Assembly: GCA_903873995.1 (NCBI GenBank)
Contig: CAIQQQ010000031.1
Coordinates: 1-32,615, forward strand
Origin: an uncultured Rhodospirillales bacterium
Lineage (GTDB): Bacteria > Pseudomonadota > Alphaproteobacteria > Acetobacterales > Acetobacteraceae
Length of the DNA stretch: 32,615 nt
Direction of reading: 5' to 3'
Positions 7,673 to 16,190 of the stretch are shown here, piece by piece. Positions within the stretch are counted from its first letter, which is position 1. Every line of letters starts with the position of its first letter. The notes under the pieces are model-generated. The model did not search any database. It was not told the origin of the DNA and worked only from the letters and a program-made list of their open reading frames with translations. Both the position numbers and the translations under genes were made by a program.

Positions 7673-9001
7673 CTACGCCACCCGCCCCCGATGCCCCGCC
7701 GGCAACCGCGCATGCCCAAACAGCTTCTCCCGCAGCGTCCCCGCCGCATACGCCGTCTTGTAAACCCCCCGCCGCTGCAACTCCGGCACCAGCAGCTCCA
7801 CGACATCCGCCACACATTCCGGCGTCACGGTGCGAGACAGGTTGAACCCATCCACATCCGCCTCCCGCACCCAGGCCTCCAGCGCATCCGCCACCGTCGC
7901 CGCCGACCCCACGATCGGCGGATGCCGGCTGCCCAATACAAAACTGTCGATCAGCTTCCGCTTCGTCCAGACATCCGCCGAGCGAGACGTGATCGCCTCC
8001 ACGTTGGACTGGTTGGCCTGCGTCGTCTGATGCCGGATCGGCTCATCCAGCTCGAACGTCGCAAAATCCATCCCCGTGGACGCCGAGAAATGCGCCAACG
8101 CCCCGTCCACGCTGGCGTACGTCCGATAATCCGCCAGCTTGTCCTGAGCCTCCCGGTCCGTCCGCCCGATCACCAGGGTGGCGCCCACGAACACCCGCAA
8201 CGGATGCGAAGCCCGCCCCCGCAGATCGGCCACCAGCGACGCCACCTGCCCCCGATTGGTCCCGTTCATGAACACACACTCGGCATGGGTCGCGGCAAAC
8301 GCGCGCCCCCGCGTCGAAGCCCCCGCCTGATACAGCAACGGGGTGCGCTGCGGCGAAGGCGCACACAGATGGATCGCCTCCATCGCATACCGCCCCACCC
8401 CGCTCACCCGATGCACCTTCGTGGGATCGGTGAACACGCCGCGCTCCCGATCCGCCAAAACGGCGCCATCCTCCCAGGACCGCTCCCACAGCCGGTACAC
8501 CGTATCGAGATACTCATCCGCGGCATCATAGCGCTCGTCATGCGCCACATTCCCCGCAAGCCCCATGGCCCGCGCGGCACTGTCCAGATACCCGGTCACG
8601 ATGTTCCAGCCGATCCGCCCGCCGGTCAGGGCATCGAGCGTGGACATCCGCCGCGCGAATAAGGCCGGCGGGTCATAGGTCGTGGTGCAGGTAACCCCAA
8701 ACCCCAGATGCTCCGTCACCGCCGCCATCGCGGGGATCGTCAGCATCGGATCGATCAGCGGAACCTGCACAGCCTCCCGCAGCGCCGCCTCCGGCCCGCC
8801 GCCGAACACGTCATAGATCCCGAGCACATCGGCCAGAAACACCCCGTCAAACAACCCGCGCTCCAGCAGCCGAGCCAGCTCCGTCCAATACCCAATCTCC
8901 GCATAGCGAGAAGACTGATCCCGCGGATGGCGCCACATCCCATGCTGGATATGCCCAACTGTTGCCATTTCGAACGCATTAAGCCGAATCTCGCGCATCA
9001 T
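7673..9001 (-). CDS. LLM class flavin-dependent monooxygenase (NtaA/SnaA/DszA type)
   Basis: Reduced-flavin-dependent monooxygenase of the bacterial luciferase-like superfamily, NtaA/SnaA/SoxA/DszA branch. Relatives oxidise nitrilotriacetate, EDTA, pristinamycin precursors or sulfones using FMNH2 supplied by a separate reductase. The protein has 442 residues, the usual length. The family core 'GFGVTCTTTYDPPALFARRMSTLDALTGGRIGWNIVTGYLDSAARAMG' is present, as is 'DERYDAADEYLDTVYRLWERSW'. The first of two tandem ATGs (9001) overlaps the permease stop by 4 bp (ATGA), so translation is coupled to the transporter. That coupling suggests it acts on the imported compound. No flavin reductase is encoded in the window. 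Substrate unknown. Confidence 0.9.
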   Translation of the reverse strand: MMREIRLNAFEMATVGHIQHGMWRHPRDQSSRYAEIGYWTELARLLERGLFDGVFLADVLGIYDVFGGGPEAALREAVQVPLIDPMLTIPAMAAVTEHLGFGVTCTTTYDPPALFARRMSTLDALTGGRIGWNIVTGYLDSAARAMGLAGNVAHDERYDAADEYLDTVYRLWERSWEDGAVLADRERGVFTDPTKVHRVSGVGRYAMEAIHLCAPSPQRTPLLYQAGASTRGRAFAATHAECVFMNGTNRGQVASLVADLRGRASHPLRVFVGATLVIGRTDREAQDKLADYRTYASVDGALAHFSASTGMDFATFELDEPIRHQTTQANQSNVEAITSRSADVWTKRKLIDSFVLGSRHPPIVGSAATVADALEAWVREADVDGFNLSRTVTPECVADVVELLVPELQRRGVYKTAYAAGTLREKLFGHARLPAGHRGRVA

Positions 9002-9921
9002 TTCTCCGATCGCGGGTCAAACGCGGCCTGCAGCCCGTCCCCCAGGAAATTCACCGCAATCACCGTCACAAAGATCAGCAACCCGGGATAGACCGCCAGC
9101 AACGGCGCCGTTGTCACCAGCTCCTGCGCGTTGTTGAGCATGTTCCCCCAAGACGGCGTCGGCGGCACGATCCCAAAGCCCAGAAAGCTCAGCACGCTCT
9201 CGAACAAAATCACCCGACCCACCGTCAAGGTGAACGCCACAATGATCGGCGTGGCGATGTTCGGCAGGATATGCGCACCCATCACATAGGCAGCCCCCGC
9301 CCCCGCGGCCCGCGCCGCCCGCACATAATCCCGCTCTCGGATCTGCAACGTCGCAGCCCGGACCAGTCGCGCGATGGACGTCCAATCGACAATCGAGATG
9401 ATCACCACGATCCGCCAAAACCCCGCTGCCCCCGAGCGCGCGAAATCCTGGCTGAACCCAAGTTTGGTCAGATCCAGCGCCCCCAGCACGATCAGCAGCG
9501 GCAGCAACGGCAACGCGATCATCCCGTCGGTGAACCGCATCAGCGCGGTGTCGAGCCGACCGCCGAAATACCCGGCCAGAATCCCGATCACGATGCCCAC
9601 AGCACCCCCGATCAGGGTCGCCAGCAGCCCCACCAGCAGCGAGATCTGCCCCCCCACCATCAACCGCAGCAGCACATCCCGCCCCGCCTCATCCATCCCC
9701 AGCAAATGACCGGGCCCAGGCGGATCGAACCGCGCGAACAGATCCGTCGCATCCGGATCCATCCCCGTCATCTGCAGCGGGATGGCCGCCAGGCAAAACA
9801 GCACCAGCACAGCCAGGATCACCAGGCTCGCCATCCCCATCCGATGCCGGCGAAACCGACGCAGCCGCAGCCCCCAAGGACTGACCGCACGTTCGACAGA
9901 GGCGCCCTCCATCACGCTCAC
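8998..9921 (-). CDS. ABC transporter permease, DppC/OppC type
   Basis: Inner-membrane permease of a dipeptide/oligopeptide/nickel-type ABC importer, second permease of the pair. The protein has 307 residues. An N-terminal cytoplasmic stretch leads to TM1 ('MASLVILAVLVLFCLAAIPL'), then the usual periplasmic domain and the transmembrane core beginning 'GHLLGMDEAGRDVLLRLMVGGQISLLVGLLATLIG'. The EAA loop that contacts the ATPases is 'RDYVRAARAAGAGAAYVMGAHILPN', followed by the DppC hallmark 'SFLGFGIVPPTPSWGNML'. Both ends overlap neighbours by 4 bp (dppB-like upstream, LLM monooxygenase downstream). Family call is firm; transported substrate unknown. Confidence 0.92.
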   Translation of the reverse strand: MSVMEGASVERAVSPWGLRLRRFRRHRMGMASLVILAVLVLFCLAAIPLQMTGMDPDATDLFARFDPPGPGHLLGMDEAGRDVLLRLMVGGQISLLVGLLATLIGGAVGIVIGILAGYFGGRLDTALMRFTDGMIALPLLPLLIVLGALDLTKLGFSQDFARSGAAGFWRIVVIISIVDWTSIARLVRAATLQIRERDYVRAARAAGAGAAYVMGAHILPNIATPIIVAFTLTVGRVILFESVLSFLGFGIVPPTPSWGNMLNNAQELVTTAPLLAVYPGLLIFVTVIAVNFLGDGLQAAFDPRSEK

Positions 9922-10868
9922 AGCTTGATCCTCGGATCGAGCCAGCCATACGCCAGATCGGCCAGCAGATTGCTGAACAACGTCACGATCGTCGCAAACA
10001 GCAACCCGGACAAAGCCAGGTTGAAATCGTTGGACAGGATGCTGTCGAAGATCATCTTCCCCATGCCCGGCTGCGCAAACATCGTCTCCGTCACCAGCGC
10101 CCCGCTGAACAGCGAGCCAAAGCTCAGCGCGATCACCGTCACCACGGGGATCATGGCGTTGCGCAAGCCATGGATCAGCACCACCCGCCCCTCGGCATTG
10201 CCCTTCGCCCGCGCGGTCCGGATATGGTCCATCCGCAACGTCTCGATCATCGATGCCCGCACAAACCGCGTGAACCCGCCAATGCTGGACAGCGCCAGCG
10301 TCACCACCGGCATCACCAAATGGCGCGCATAATCACCAAACGACTCGTTGCCGACATCGGACAGTCCGCTCGCCGGCAACAGATGCAGCTTCACGGCAAA
10401 CAACAGGATCATCATCAAGGCGAGCCAGAACACCGGCACCGAAATCCCGGCAAACGCGAACAGGCTCACCACCCCGTCCACCACGCCCCCCGGCTTCAGC
10501 GCTGCCCAGATGCCCAGCACCATCGACAGCGCCACGGAGACCACAAAGCTCAGCAGCATCAGCTTGCACGTGGTCCACAGTGCCGGGATCAGCACCACCA
10601 GCACCGGCTGCGAATGCGTGCGCGAGAACCCCAGATCGCCCTGCATCGCCGCCAGCAGCCAATGCGCATAACGGTAGAGAATCGGCTGATCGAGCCCATA
10701 GATCGCCCGCAGCCGCGCCACCACCTCGGGCGTCGCACCCGGGTTCGACGCGATCATGATGTCCAGCGGATCGCCCGGCATGAGCCCGATGAGGCTGTAG
10801 ATCACAAAGCTCATCACCAGCAGCACCAAAGCCGCCTGCCACGTCCGGCTGAGAATGAACGCCGTCAT
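9918..10868 (-). CDS. ABC transporter permease, DppB/OppB type
   Basis: First permease of the Dpp/Opp-type importer, 316 residues. TM1 is at the N-terminus ('AALVLLVMSFVIYSLIGLMPGDPL'), followed by the family motif 'ARLRAIYGLDQPILYRYAHWL..MQGDLGFSRTHSQPV'. The EAA loop is 'HIRTARAKGNAEGRVVLIHGLRNAMIPV', ending in 'TETMFAQPGMG'. The ORF track begins at 10985, but the extra 39 residues are shadow of the upstream ATPase gene. The ATG at 10868 has a strong AAGGAGG before it and overlaps the ATPase stop by 4 bp. The 3' end overlaps the DppC-type gene by 4 bp. Confidence 0.92.
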   Translation of the reverse strand: MTAFILSRTWQAALVLLVMSFVIYSLIGLMPGDPLDIMIASNPGATPEVVARLRAIYGLDQPILYRYAHWLLAAMQGDLGFSRTHSQPVLVVLIPALWTTCKLMLLSFVVSVALSMVLGIWAALKPGGVVDGVVSLFAFAGISVPVFWLALMMILLFAVKLHLLPASGLSDVGNESFGDYARHLVMPVVTLALSSIGGFTRFVRASMIETLRMDHIRTARAKGNAEGRVVLIHGLRNAMIPVVTVIALSFGSLFSGALVTETMFAQPGMGKMIFDSILSNDFNLALSGLLFATIVTLFSNLLADLAYGWLDPRIKL

Positions 10869-11824
10869 GTCCCCTCCTTGAAATGACACGCGGCCGAATG
10901 CCCCACAGCCCCCGCCGGCTCCAGCTGCGGCACGACCTGCATGCACACATCCTGCGCCTTCGGGCACCTGGTATGGAACACACACCCCGAAGGCGGGTTC
11001 AGCGGGCTCGGCATCTCACCCTTGATGATCCGCGCATGCCGCGCCCGATGCCGCCCGATCCGCGGCACCGCATCCAGCAGCGCCTGGGTGTAAGGATGGC
11101 TCGGCCGCGCAAACAGCGCCTCCCGCGGCCCGATCTCCACCAGCCGGCCCAGATACAGCACAGCCACCCGGTCCACGAGATGGTTCACCACCGCCAGATC
11201 ATGGCTGATGAACAGATACGAGAGCCGCTCCTGCTCCTGCACCTCCTTCATCAGGTTGAGGATCTGGCTCTGGATCGACACATCCAACGCCGACAGCGGC
11301 TCATCCGCCACGATCAGCCGCGGCTGCGGGCTCAACGCGCGCGCAATCGCAATGCGCTGGCGCTGCCCGCCGGAAAACTCATGCGGATAGCGGTTGAGCG
11401 CATCGCGCGGCAGCCCAACCCGCTCCACCAGCTCCGCGGCCCGCGCCCGCCGCGTCGCATCCGTGCCGATCCGCTGGATGCGCAACGGCTCGGCAATGAT
11501 GGCCGACACAGGCATGCGCGGATCGAGTGCCCCGAATGGGTCCTGAAACACGATCTGGATCTTCGCCCGCGCCTGCTTCCACGTCGCCTTGGTCAACACC
11601 GCGCCCTCAAAGCGCAGTGCCCCCTCGGTCGGCGCCTGCAGCCCGGCCACAGTATAGCCCAGCGTCGATTTGCCGCTGCCGCTCTCCCCCACCAGCGCCA
11701 GGGTCTCGCCCTCGGCAATGGCCAAACTGACATGCTGCACCGCGCGCACGGTCTGCCCCCGCACCGCGAAATGCACGCTCACATCGTCAAGGCCCAGAAG
11801 CTCGCTCATAGAAAGCTCGCTCAT
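10865..11824 (-). CDS. ABC transporter ATP-binding protein, DppF/OppF type
   Basis: One of two ATPases energising the importer. The protein has 319 residues from this start. Walker A 'GESGSGKST', signature 'FSGGQRQR', Walker B 'LIVADEPLSALDVS' and switch histidine region 'LFISHDLAVV' are all present. The C-terminal oligopeptide/dipeptide ATPase extension 'CVFHTRCPKAQDVCMQ' carries the cysteines that bind an iron-sulfur cluster in studied relatives. Start choice: the ATG at 11824 forms an ATGA overlap with the upstream stop, and a second in-frame ATG at 11809 lies in a near-exact duplicate of the same 12 bases. The track's start at 11836 is less likely. Confidence 0.92.
   Translation of the reverse strand: MSELSMSELLGLDDVSVHFAVRGQTVRAVQHVSLAIAEGETLALVGESGSGKSTLGYTVAGLQAPTEGALRFEGAVLTKATWKQARAKIQIVFQDPFGALDPRMPVSAIIAEPLRIQRIGTDATRRARAAELVERVGLPRDALNRYPHEFSGGQRQRIAIARALSPQPRLIVADEPLSALDVSIQSQILNLMKEVQEQERLSYLFISHDLAVVNHLVDRVAVLYLGRLVEIGPREALFARPSHPYTQALLDAVPRIGRHRARHARIIKGEMPSPLNPPSGCVFHTRCPKAQDVCMQVVPQLEPAGAVGHSAACHFKEGT
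11798..11824 (-). repeat. Tandem duplication of the ATPase start codon context
   Basis: Reading the minus strand, ATGAGCGAGCTT occurs twice, 15 bases apart, so the protein begins MSELSMSELL. Each copy has an in-frame ATG. The upstream copy provides the 4-bp overlap with the preceding gene's stop; the downstream copy would leave an 11-bp gap. Confidence 0.7.
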
Positions 11825-12765
11825 ATCTTGAAACACGCAGCCACATGGCCCGGCGCATACTCCACATCCGGCGGCTCAGCCAAACGGCAGCCGGCATCCC
11901 CCAACGCACAGCGATCGGCAAACCGGCACCCGCTGGCCTCCAGATCCGGCACGCCGCCCGGGATCACCGGCAGCCGATCAACCCGATGATCCGGATCAGG
12001 CAACGTCGCGATCAGCCCGCGCGTGTAGGGATGCAGCGGCGTCTCGAACAGCACATCCGCCGGTGCCCGCTCCACCACGCGCCCAGCGTACATCACGATG
12101 ATATCGTGCGCGACCTCGCTGATCACCGCCAGATTATGGCTGATGAACTGGATCGCCATCCCAGTCCGCTCCTGCAGATCGCGCATCAGATCGAGGATCT
12201 GCGCCTGGATCGTAACGTCGAGCGCCGTCGTCGGCTCATCGGCCAGCAGCAGCGCCGGCTCGCACGCCAGCGCCATCGCGATCATCGCGCGCTGCCGCAT
12301 CCCTCCAGACATCTGATGCGGATAATTCGCAGCCCGCTGCTTCGGTGCTGCGATCCCCACCGCATCCAGCAGGCGAATTGCCTCCGCCTCCCCGGTGGCC
12401 CAGTCCGCCCCCTTGTGCAGCACCAGCACCTCGGCGATCTGCGGCCCCACCCGCATCACCGGGTTCAGCGCCGTCATCGGCTCCTGAAACACCATCGCCA
12501 CATCGCGCCCGCGCAGATCCTGCCAATCCGAGGCCTTCTGCCCGATCAGCTCGCGCCCCTTGAACCGCACGCTCCCCGAACTCCGCCCCGGCGCCGGCAC
12601 CAGCCCCATCAACGACAATGCGGTCATGGACTTGCCGCAGCCGCTCTCTCCCACCACACCCAGGGTCCGACCGGCCGCGATCTCATAGCCGATCCCTGCC
12701 ACCACAGCGCGGTCTCGAAACCACACCTTGAGATCGTGAACCGCCAGCAGCGGCGCCACGGTCAC
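11821..12765 (-). CDS. ABC transporter ATP-binding protein, DppD/OppD type
   Basis: Second ATPase of the importer, 314 residues from the chosen start. It has Walker A 'GESGCGKSM', signature 'MSGGMRQR', Walker B 'LLLADEPTTALDVT', H-loop 'FISHNLAVI', and the C-terminal cysteine-containing extension 'CRFADRCALGDAGC'. The ORF track begins at an ATG at 12789 that would overlap the binding-protein gene by 28 bp. The GTG at 12765 instead makes a GTGA overlap of 4 bp with the upstream stop, matching the junction style of the rest of the operon, and places the family N-terminus ('LLAVHDLKVWF') close to the start. Family assignment is firm. Confidence 0.92.
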   Translation of the reverse strand: MTVAPLLAVHDLKVWFRDRAVVAGIGYEIAAGRTLGVVGESGCGKSMTALSLMGLVPAPGRSSGSVRFKGRELIGQKASDWQDLRGRDVAMVFQEPMTALNPVMRVGPQIAEVLVLHKGADWATGEAEAIRLLDAVGIAAPKQRAANYPHQMSGGMRQRAMIAMALACEPALLLADEPTTALDVTIQAQILDLMRDLQERTGMAIQFISHNLAVISEVAHDIIVMYAGRVVERAPADVLFETPLHPYTRGLIATLPDPDHRVDRLPVIPGGVPDLEASGCRFADRCALGDAGCRLAEPPDVEYAPGHVAACFKI

Positions 12766-14423
12766 TCCGCCCGCCAGTTCTCGGCCCAATAGACCGCGTA
12801 ATCGTTATGCCCGGTCGGCACATAGCCCTTCAGCCATTTCGGGATGGTATGTCCCTCCACCCGGAAGAACAGCGGCAGCACCGGCAACTCCTCGGCATAG
12901 GCACGCTGCACCGCCGACCACGCCGCCTTGCGCTTCACCGGATCGAGCTCGGTCTCGATCGTCTCGATGCCAGCGTCGACCGCGGCATTGTGCCAATCGG
13001 TGTAGTTGGTGCCGGACCAGTTGGTCTCGGCCCGCGGGATCTGATCGCTGCCTAAGATCTGGCGCGGGCTGCTCTCCACGTTGAACAGCCACGAATACAG
13101 CACAAGCCCGGTGAAACTGCGCTTCTTCAACACCTCGCCAAACAGCAGCCGCGGCGGATCGTTGTGCAGCTGCGTCTCCACGCACACCGCCTTCCACTGG
13201 CTCTGGATCACCTGCTGCATCAGTTCGCGCATCTTCACGCCGGACGTGACCCGAAACTCCAGGCTCAGCCGAACACCCGCCGCATTGCGGCACACGCCAT
13301 CTGGCCCCGGCGTCCATCCCGCCTCGGCCAGCAAGGCCCGCGCCTTCGCCGGATCATAGGGATAATGCGCCACGTTCGGCTCATAATTCGCCTCGAGCGG
13401 GCTCACCCAGGTATCGGCGATCGGCAACTTCCCATCGAACAGCCGCTGCGTCATCGCCTTGCGGTCGATGGCATGCAACAGCGCCCGCCTGACGCGCACA
13501 TCGGCCAGGATCGGATTGTCGAGCTGCACATCGATATGATCGTAGGTGAGCGCCGGCTTCCAAATGAAGTTGAATCGATCCGGCGCCTGCTTCTCCAGCG
13601 CGATCACCTGATCGATGGACAGCCCCATCCCCTCGCCCGGCGTCATATCCACATCGCCGGCCTGCAAGTTCGCCAGCAGCGCCGCCGTGTTGTCCACCGT
13701 CTTGAACACGATCCGCCGGAACCCCGGCTTCGTCCCTGTCCAATACGGGTTGGGCTCCAGCACCACGGTGCTCCCCGTATCGATCACCGTCGGCATATAC
13801 GGCCCGTTCCAAAGCCCTGGCGTGGTCGGCGCGGTGTTGTAGATGCTGCGCTTGACGTAATCGCCCGGCGTCTGAGACGCCGCATAGACAGGCCCTTCGA
13901 TATGCTCGGACAGCAGATGCGGGATCTGGTCGTAATAGGCGCTGACCGAATCCAGATGCACCGCGGCCGTGAGGTCATCGACGATCTCAACCCCGATCAC
14001 CTTGCCCCATGTCCGCGTGTTGGCGAACCCAGAATCCGGATCGCGTCCCACCTTGGCGGTAAACGCCAGGTCCGCAGACGTGACGGGCACGCCGTCCCCC
14101 CAGAACAGCCCCTGCTTCAGCTTGACCGTCACCGCCATACCGGGCGCACCGGAGACCGTGGTCTCCAACTTCACCAACCCATTCTCCAAGGTCGGCCGCA
14201 CGGCGCACATCAGGCAGGTGTTGTGCCACGACACATCAAACGCCGTCACCGGCCGCAGCGCGAACCCCTCGATATAGGACTTCACCGCCTCAGGATTAAC
14301 GTCGGGGTGAAACTGCGTCGGAAACGACGACAACCCGATCACCAGCTGGTCGCGCACGCCGGCTAACGACGTGGCCGGCCCGAACGCCAGCAGCGCCAAT
14401 ACCAGCAGAACAACCCGTGTCAT
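12762..14423 (-). CDS. ABC transporter substrate-binding protein, family 5 (copy 2)
   Basis: Periplasmic solute-binding protein of the Dpp/Opp (SBP family 5) type, 553 residues with an N-terminal Sec signal peptide (MTRVVLLVLALLAFGPATSLAG). Typical segments are 'VKLKQGLFWGDGVPVTSADLAFT', 'VRRALLHAIDRKAM' and 'AKARALLAEAGWTPGPDG'. It is a full-length paralogue of the next gene upstream; both share the C-terminal 'WLKG..PTGH.DY...WAENWR.E' and a 'TCLxC...PTxENG' motif (C70, C73 here). The ORF track's start at 14471 adds 16 unlikely residues; the ATG at 14423 lies 1 bp after the upstream stop. It overlaps the ATPase gene by 4 bp. Ligand unknown; the name 'dipeptide-binding' would be family-level only. 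Confidence 0.9.
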   Translation of the reverse strand: MTRVVLLVLALLAFGPATSLAGVRDQLVIGLSSFPTQFHPDVNPEAVKSYIEGFALRPVTAFDVSWHNTCLMCAVRPTLENGLVKLETTVSGAPGMAVTVKLKQGLFWGDGVPVTSADLAFTAKVGRDPDSGFANTRTWGKVIGVEIVDDLTAAVHLDSVSAYYDQIPHLLSEHIEGPVYAASQTPGDYVKRSIYNTAPTTPGLWNGPYMPTVIDTGSTVVLEPNPYWTGTKPGFRRIVFKTVDNTAALLANLQAGDVDMTPGEGMGLSIDQVIALEKQAPDRFNFIWKPALTYDHIDVQLDNPILADVRVRRALLHAIDRKAMTQRLFDGKLPIADTWVSPLEANYEPNVAHYPYDPAKARALLAEAGWTPGPDGVCRNAAGVRLSLEFRVTSGVKMRELMQQVIQSQWKAVCVETQLHNDPPRLLFGEVLKKRSFTGLVLYSWLFNVESSPRQILGSDQIPRAETNWSGTNYTDWHNAAVDAGIETIETELDPVKRKAAWSAVQRAYAEELPVLPLFFRVEGHTIPKWLKGYVPTGHNDYAVYWAENWRAE

Positions 14424-14424
14424 A

Positions 14425-16092
14425 TTATTCAGACCGCCAGTTCTCGGCCCACAGCGGCGAGTAATCGCCATGCCCTGTCGGTGTCAGGCCCTTCAGCCAT
14501 TTCGGCAGCACATAGGGCTCGGCCCGGAAGAACAGCGGAATGACACGCGCCTGATCGGCGTAGCTTTTTTGCATATCCGCCCAGATCACCCGGGCCTTGG
14601 CCGGATCGAGCTCACTCTCGGCGGTAGCGATCCAGGCATCCATCTGCGGATCGGCAAGCCCGATATAATTGGCGCCGCCATAATTGTTGGCGGCATTCGG
14701 AATCTGCGTGGAATGCAGCGTCTTGCGCGGGCTTTCGGTCACAGCGCTCGACCACGCATACATCACCAGCCCGGTATAGGTCCGCTTCTTGGTGGTCTCG
14801 CCGAACAGCGTGCGCGCCGGCTCATTCTTGATCACCGTCTCTATGCAGGCCGTCTTCCACTGACTCTGCAGCACTTGCTCCTGCAGCTCGCGCAGCTTGT
14901 TGCCGGCCGTGGTCGCGAACTCCAGGCTGAGCTTCTCACCGGCGCCGTTGCGGCATATCCCGTCGCTGCCGGGCTTCCAGCCCACCTCGGCGAGCAGGGC
15001 CTTCGCATGCGCCGGATCGAACTTCGCCACCGTGACATCGGGAGCATAAAAAGCGTTGAGCGGGTTCACCCAGGTTGCCGCCACCGGCTGCATGCCCTCG
15101 AACAGCCGCTTCACCAGGGTCTCCCGATCGATCGCAGCGATCAGCGCGCGCCTGACCCGGACGTCCGAAAGAATCGGATTCTCGATCTTGAGATCGATGT
15201 GCTCATAGGTCAGGCTCGGCTTGAACAAATAGGCGAACTTGTCCGGCTGCTGGCTGCGTAGCGCGATCACCTGGTCAATCGTCAATGCCGGCGCATCGCC
15301 GGGCGCCATGTCGATATCGCCGGACAACAGGTTGGCGCTCAGCGCTGCGGTGTTCTCGATGGTCTTGATGATGATCCGCTTGAACCCGGGCTTCGGCCCC
15401 GCCCAATACGGGTTCTGCTCCAGCACCACGCGGCTGCCAGATTCATAGCCCGTCACCATGAACGGGCCGTTATAGAGCCCCGGCGTGGTCGGCGCCCGAT
15501 TATAGACCGTGGCCTTCAGGTAATCCCCGGCCGCAGCCCCCTCGGCCGCCTTGGCCTCGATATGCGCCGGCAGCAGCTGGTCCCACTGGTTATAGGCGAC
15601 ATCGACATGATCGAGGTGCAGGGTCGCGGTGTGATCGTCCACCACGTCGATCTTCTTTGCGCGATCCCAGGGATTGTTGTTGCTGAAGCCGGATTTGGGA
15701 TCAGCACCGAGCTTCCAGGTGAACACCAGGTCCTTCGTGGTCACCGGCGTGCCGTCATTCCATTTCAGGTCGGGCCTGAGGGTAAAGGTGACTGCGATGC
15801 CCTTCTTGCCGTCCGGCAAATCCTCGAACTTCGCCCCGCCATTCTCGATCGTTGGCAGCGTCGTGCACAGCAGACAGGTGAGCTTCCAGTCCTTGTCGAA
15901 CGCCGTCATCGGCCGGATCGCGAAATCGAGCGTGTAGCTCTTGATCACCGTCGGATCGATGTTGGGGTTGAGGCTCGGCGGAAACTGCGCAACCCCGATG
16001 ACCAGATCATCCTTCGCCAAGGCTGCCTGCGGCACGCCAAGCAAGCCCCCCGCAATCAAGGCGAGCGAAGCAGCGGCAATCCTGATGTTCAT
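14425..16092 (-). CDS. ABC transporter substrate-binding protein, family 5 (copy 1)
   Basis: First gene of the operon: a family-5 solute-binding protein of 555 residues with a signal peptide (MNIRIAAASLALIAGGLLGVPQAALA). Family segments include 'FTLRPDLKWNDGTPVTTKDLVFTWKLGAD', 'VRRALIAAIDRETLVKRLFEG' and 'AKALLAEVGWKPGSDG'. C73 and C76 form the 'TCLLC' motif also seen in the second copy. The ATG at 16092 is chosen over the ORF track's 16176 because it begins the signal peptide and has AGGA about 9 bp upstream. It is 1 bp from the next gene. Two binding proteins served by one set of permeases suggests two related ligands or a broader range. Ligand unknown. Confidence 0.9.
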   Translation of the reverse strand: MNIRIAAASLALIAGGLLGVPQAALAKDDLVIGVAQFPPSLNPNIDPTVIKSYTLDFAIRPMTAFDKDWKLTCLLCTTLPTIENGGAKFEDLPDGKKGIAVTFTLRPDLKWNDGTPVTTKDLVFTWKLGADPKSGFSNNNPWDRAKKIDVVDDHTATLHLDHVDVAYNQWDQLLPAHIEAKAAEGAAAGDYLKATVYNRAPTTPGLYNGPFMVTGYESGSRVVLEQNPYWAGPKPGFKRIIIKTIENTAALSANLLSGDIDMAPGDAPALTIDQVIALRSQQPDKFAYLFKPSLTYEHIDLKIENPILSDVRVRRALIAAIDRETLVKRLFEGMQPVAATWVNPLNAFYAPDVTVAKFDPAHAKALLAEVGWKPGSDGICRNGAGEKLSLEFATTAGNKLRELQEQVLQSQWKTACIETVIKNEPARTLFGETTKKRTYTGLVMYAWSSAVTESPRKTLHSTQIPNAANNYGGANYIGLADPQMDAWIATAESELDPAKARVIWADMQKSYADQARVIPLFFRAEPYVLPKWLKGLTPTGHGDYSPLWAENWRSE

Positions 16093-16125
16093 GTCGTTGG
16101 GTCCTGGCGATTCCGGCGAAGGCGA

Positions 16126-16154
16126 TGAAACGGGCAGTTGCCCGGTCCTGTCAA
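16126..16154 (-). promoter_or_regulatory. Candidate ABC operon promoter with operator palindrome in the spacer
   Basis: On the minus strand a perfect TTGACA (16149-16154) is followed after 17 bp by GTTTCA, or after 18 bp by TTTCAT, a weak -10. The perfect inverted repeat CGGGCA-GT-TGCCCG (16131-16144) lies in the spacer, a position where a bound repressor would block RNA polymerase. The predicted transcript start is about 25 bp before the binding-protein ATG. The same 98-bp region must also drive the divergent gene at 16191. Confidence 0.45.
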
Positions 16155-16190
16155 CGCAGCCATGACCGATCATCAACGGGAGACGTTACA

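Noticed and set aside
7523-8662. Plus-strand ORF of 379 residues
   Set aside because: Arginine/proline-rich antisense shadow of the LLM monooxygenase gene, which has strong family motifs.
9271-10332. Plus-strand ORF of 353 residues across the permease genes
   Set aside because: Gln/His/Arg/Pro-rich shadow over two permease genes that have full transmembrane and EAA motifs.
13164-14366. Plus-strand ORF of 400 residues
   Set aside because: Antisense shadow of the second solute-binding protein; composition is arginine/histidine-rich with no domain.
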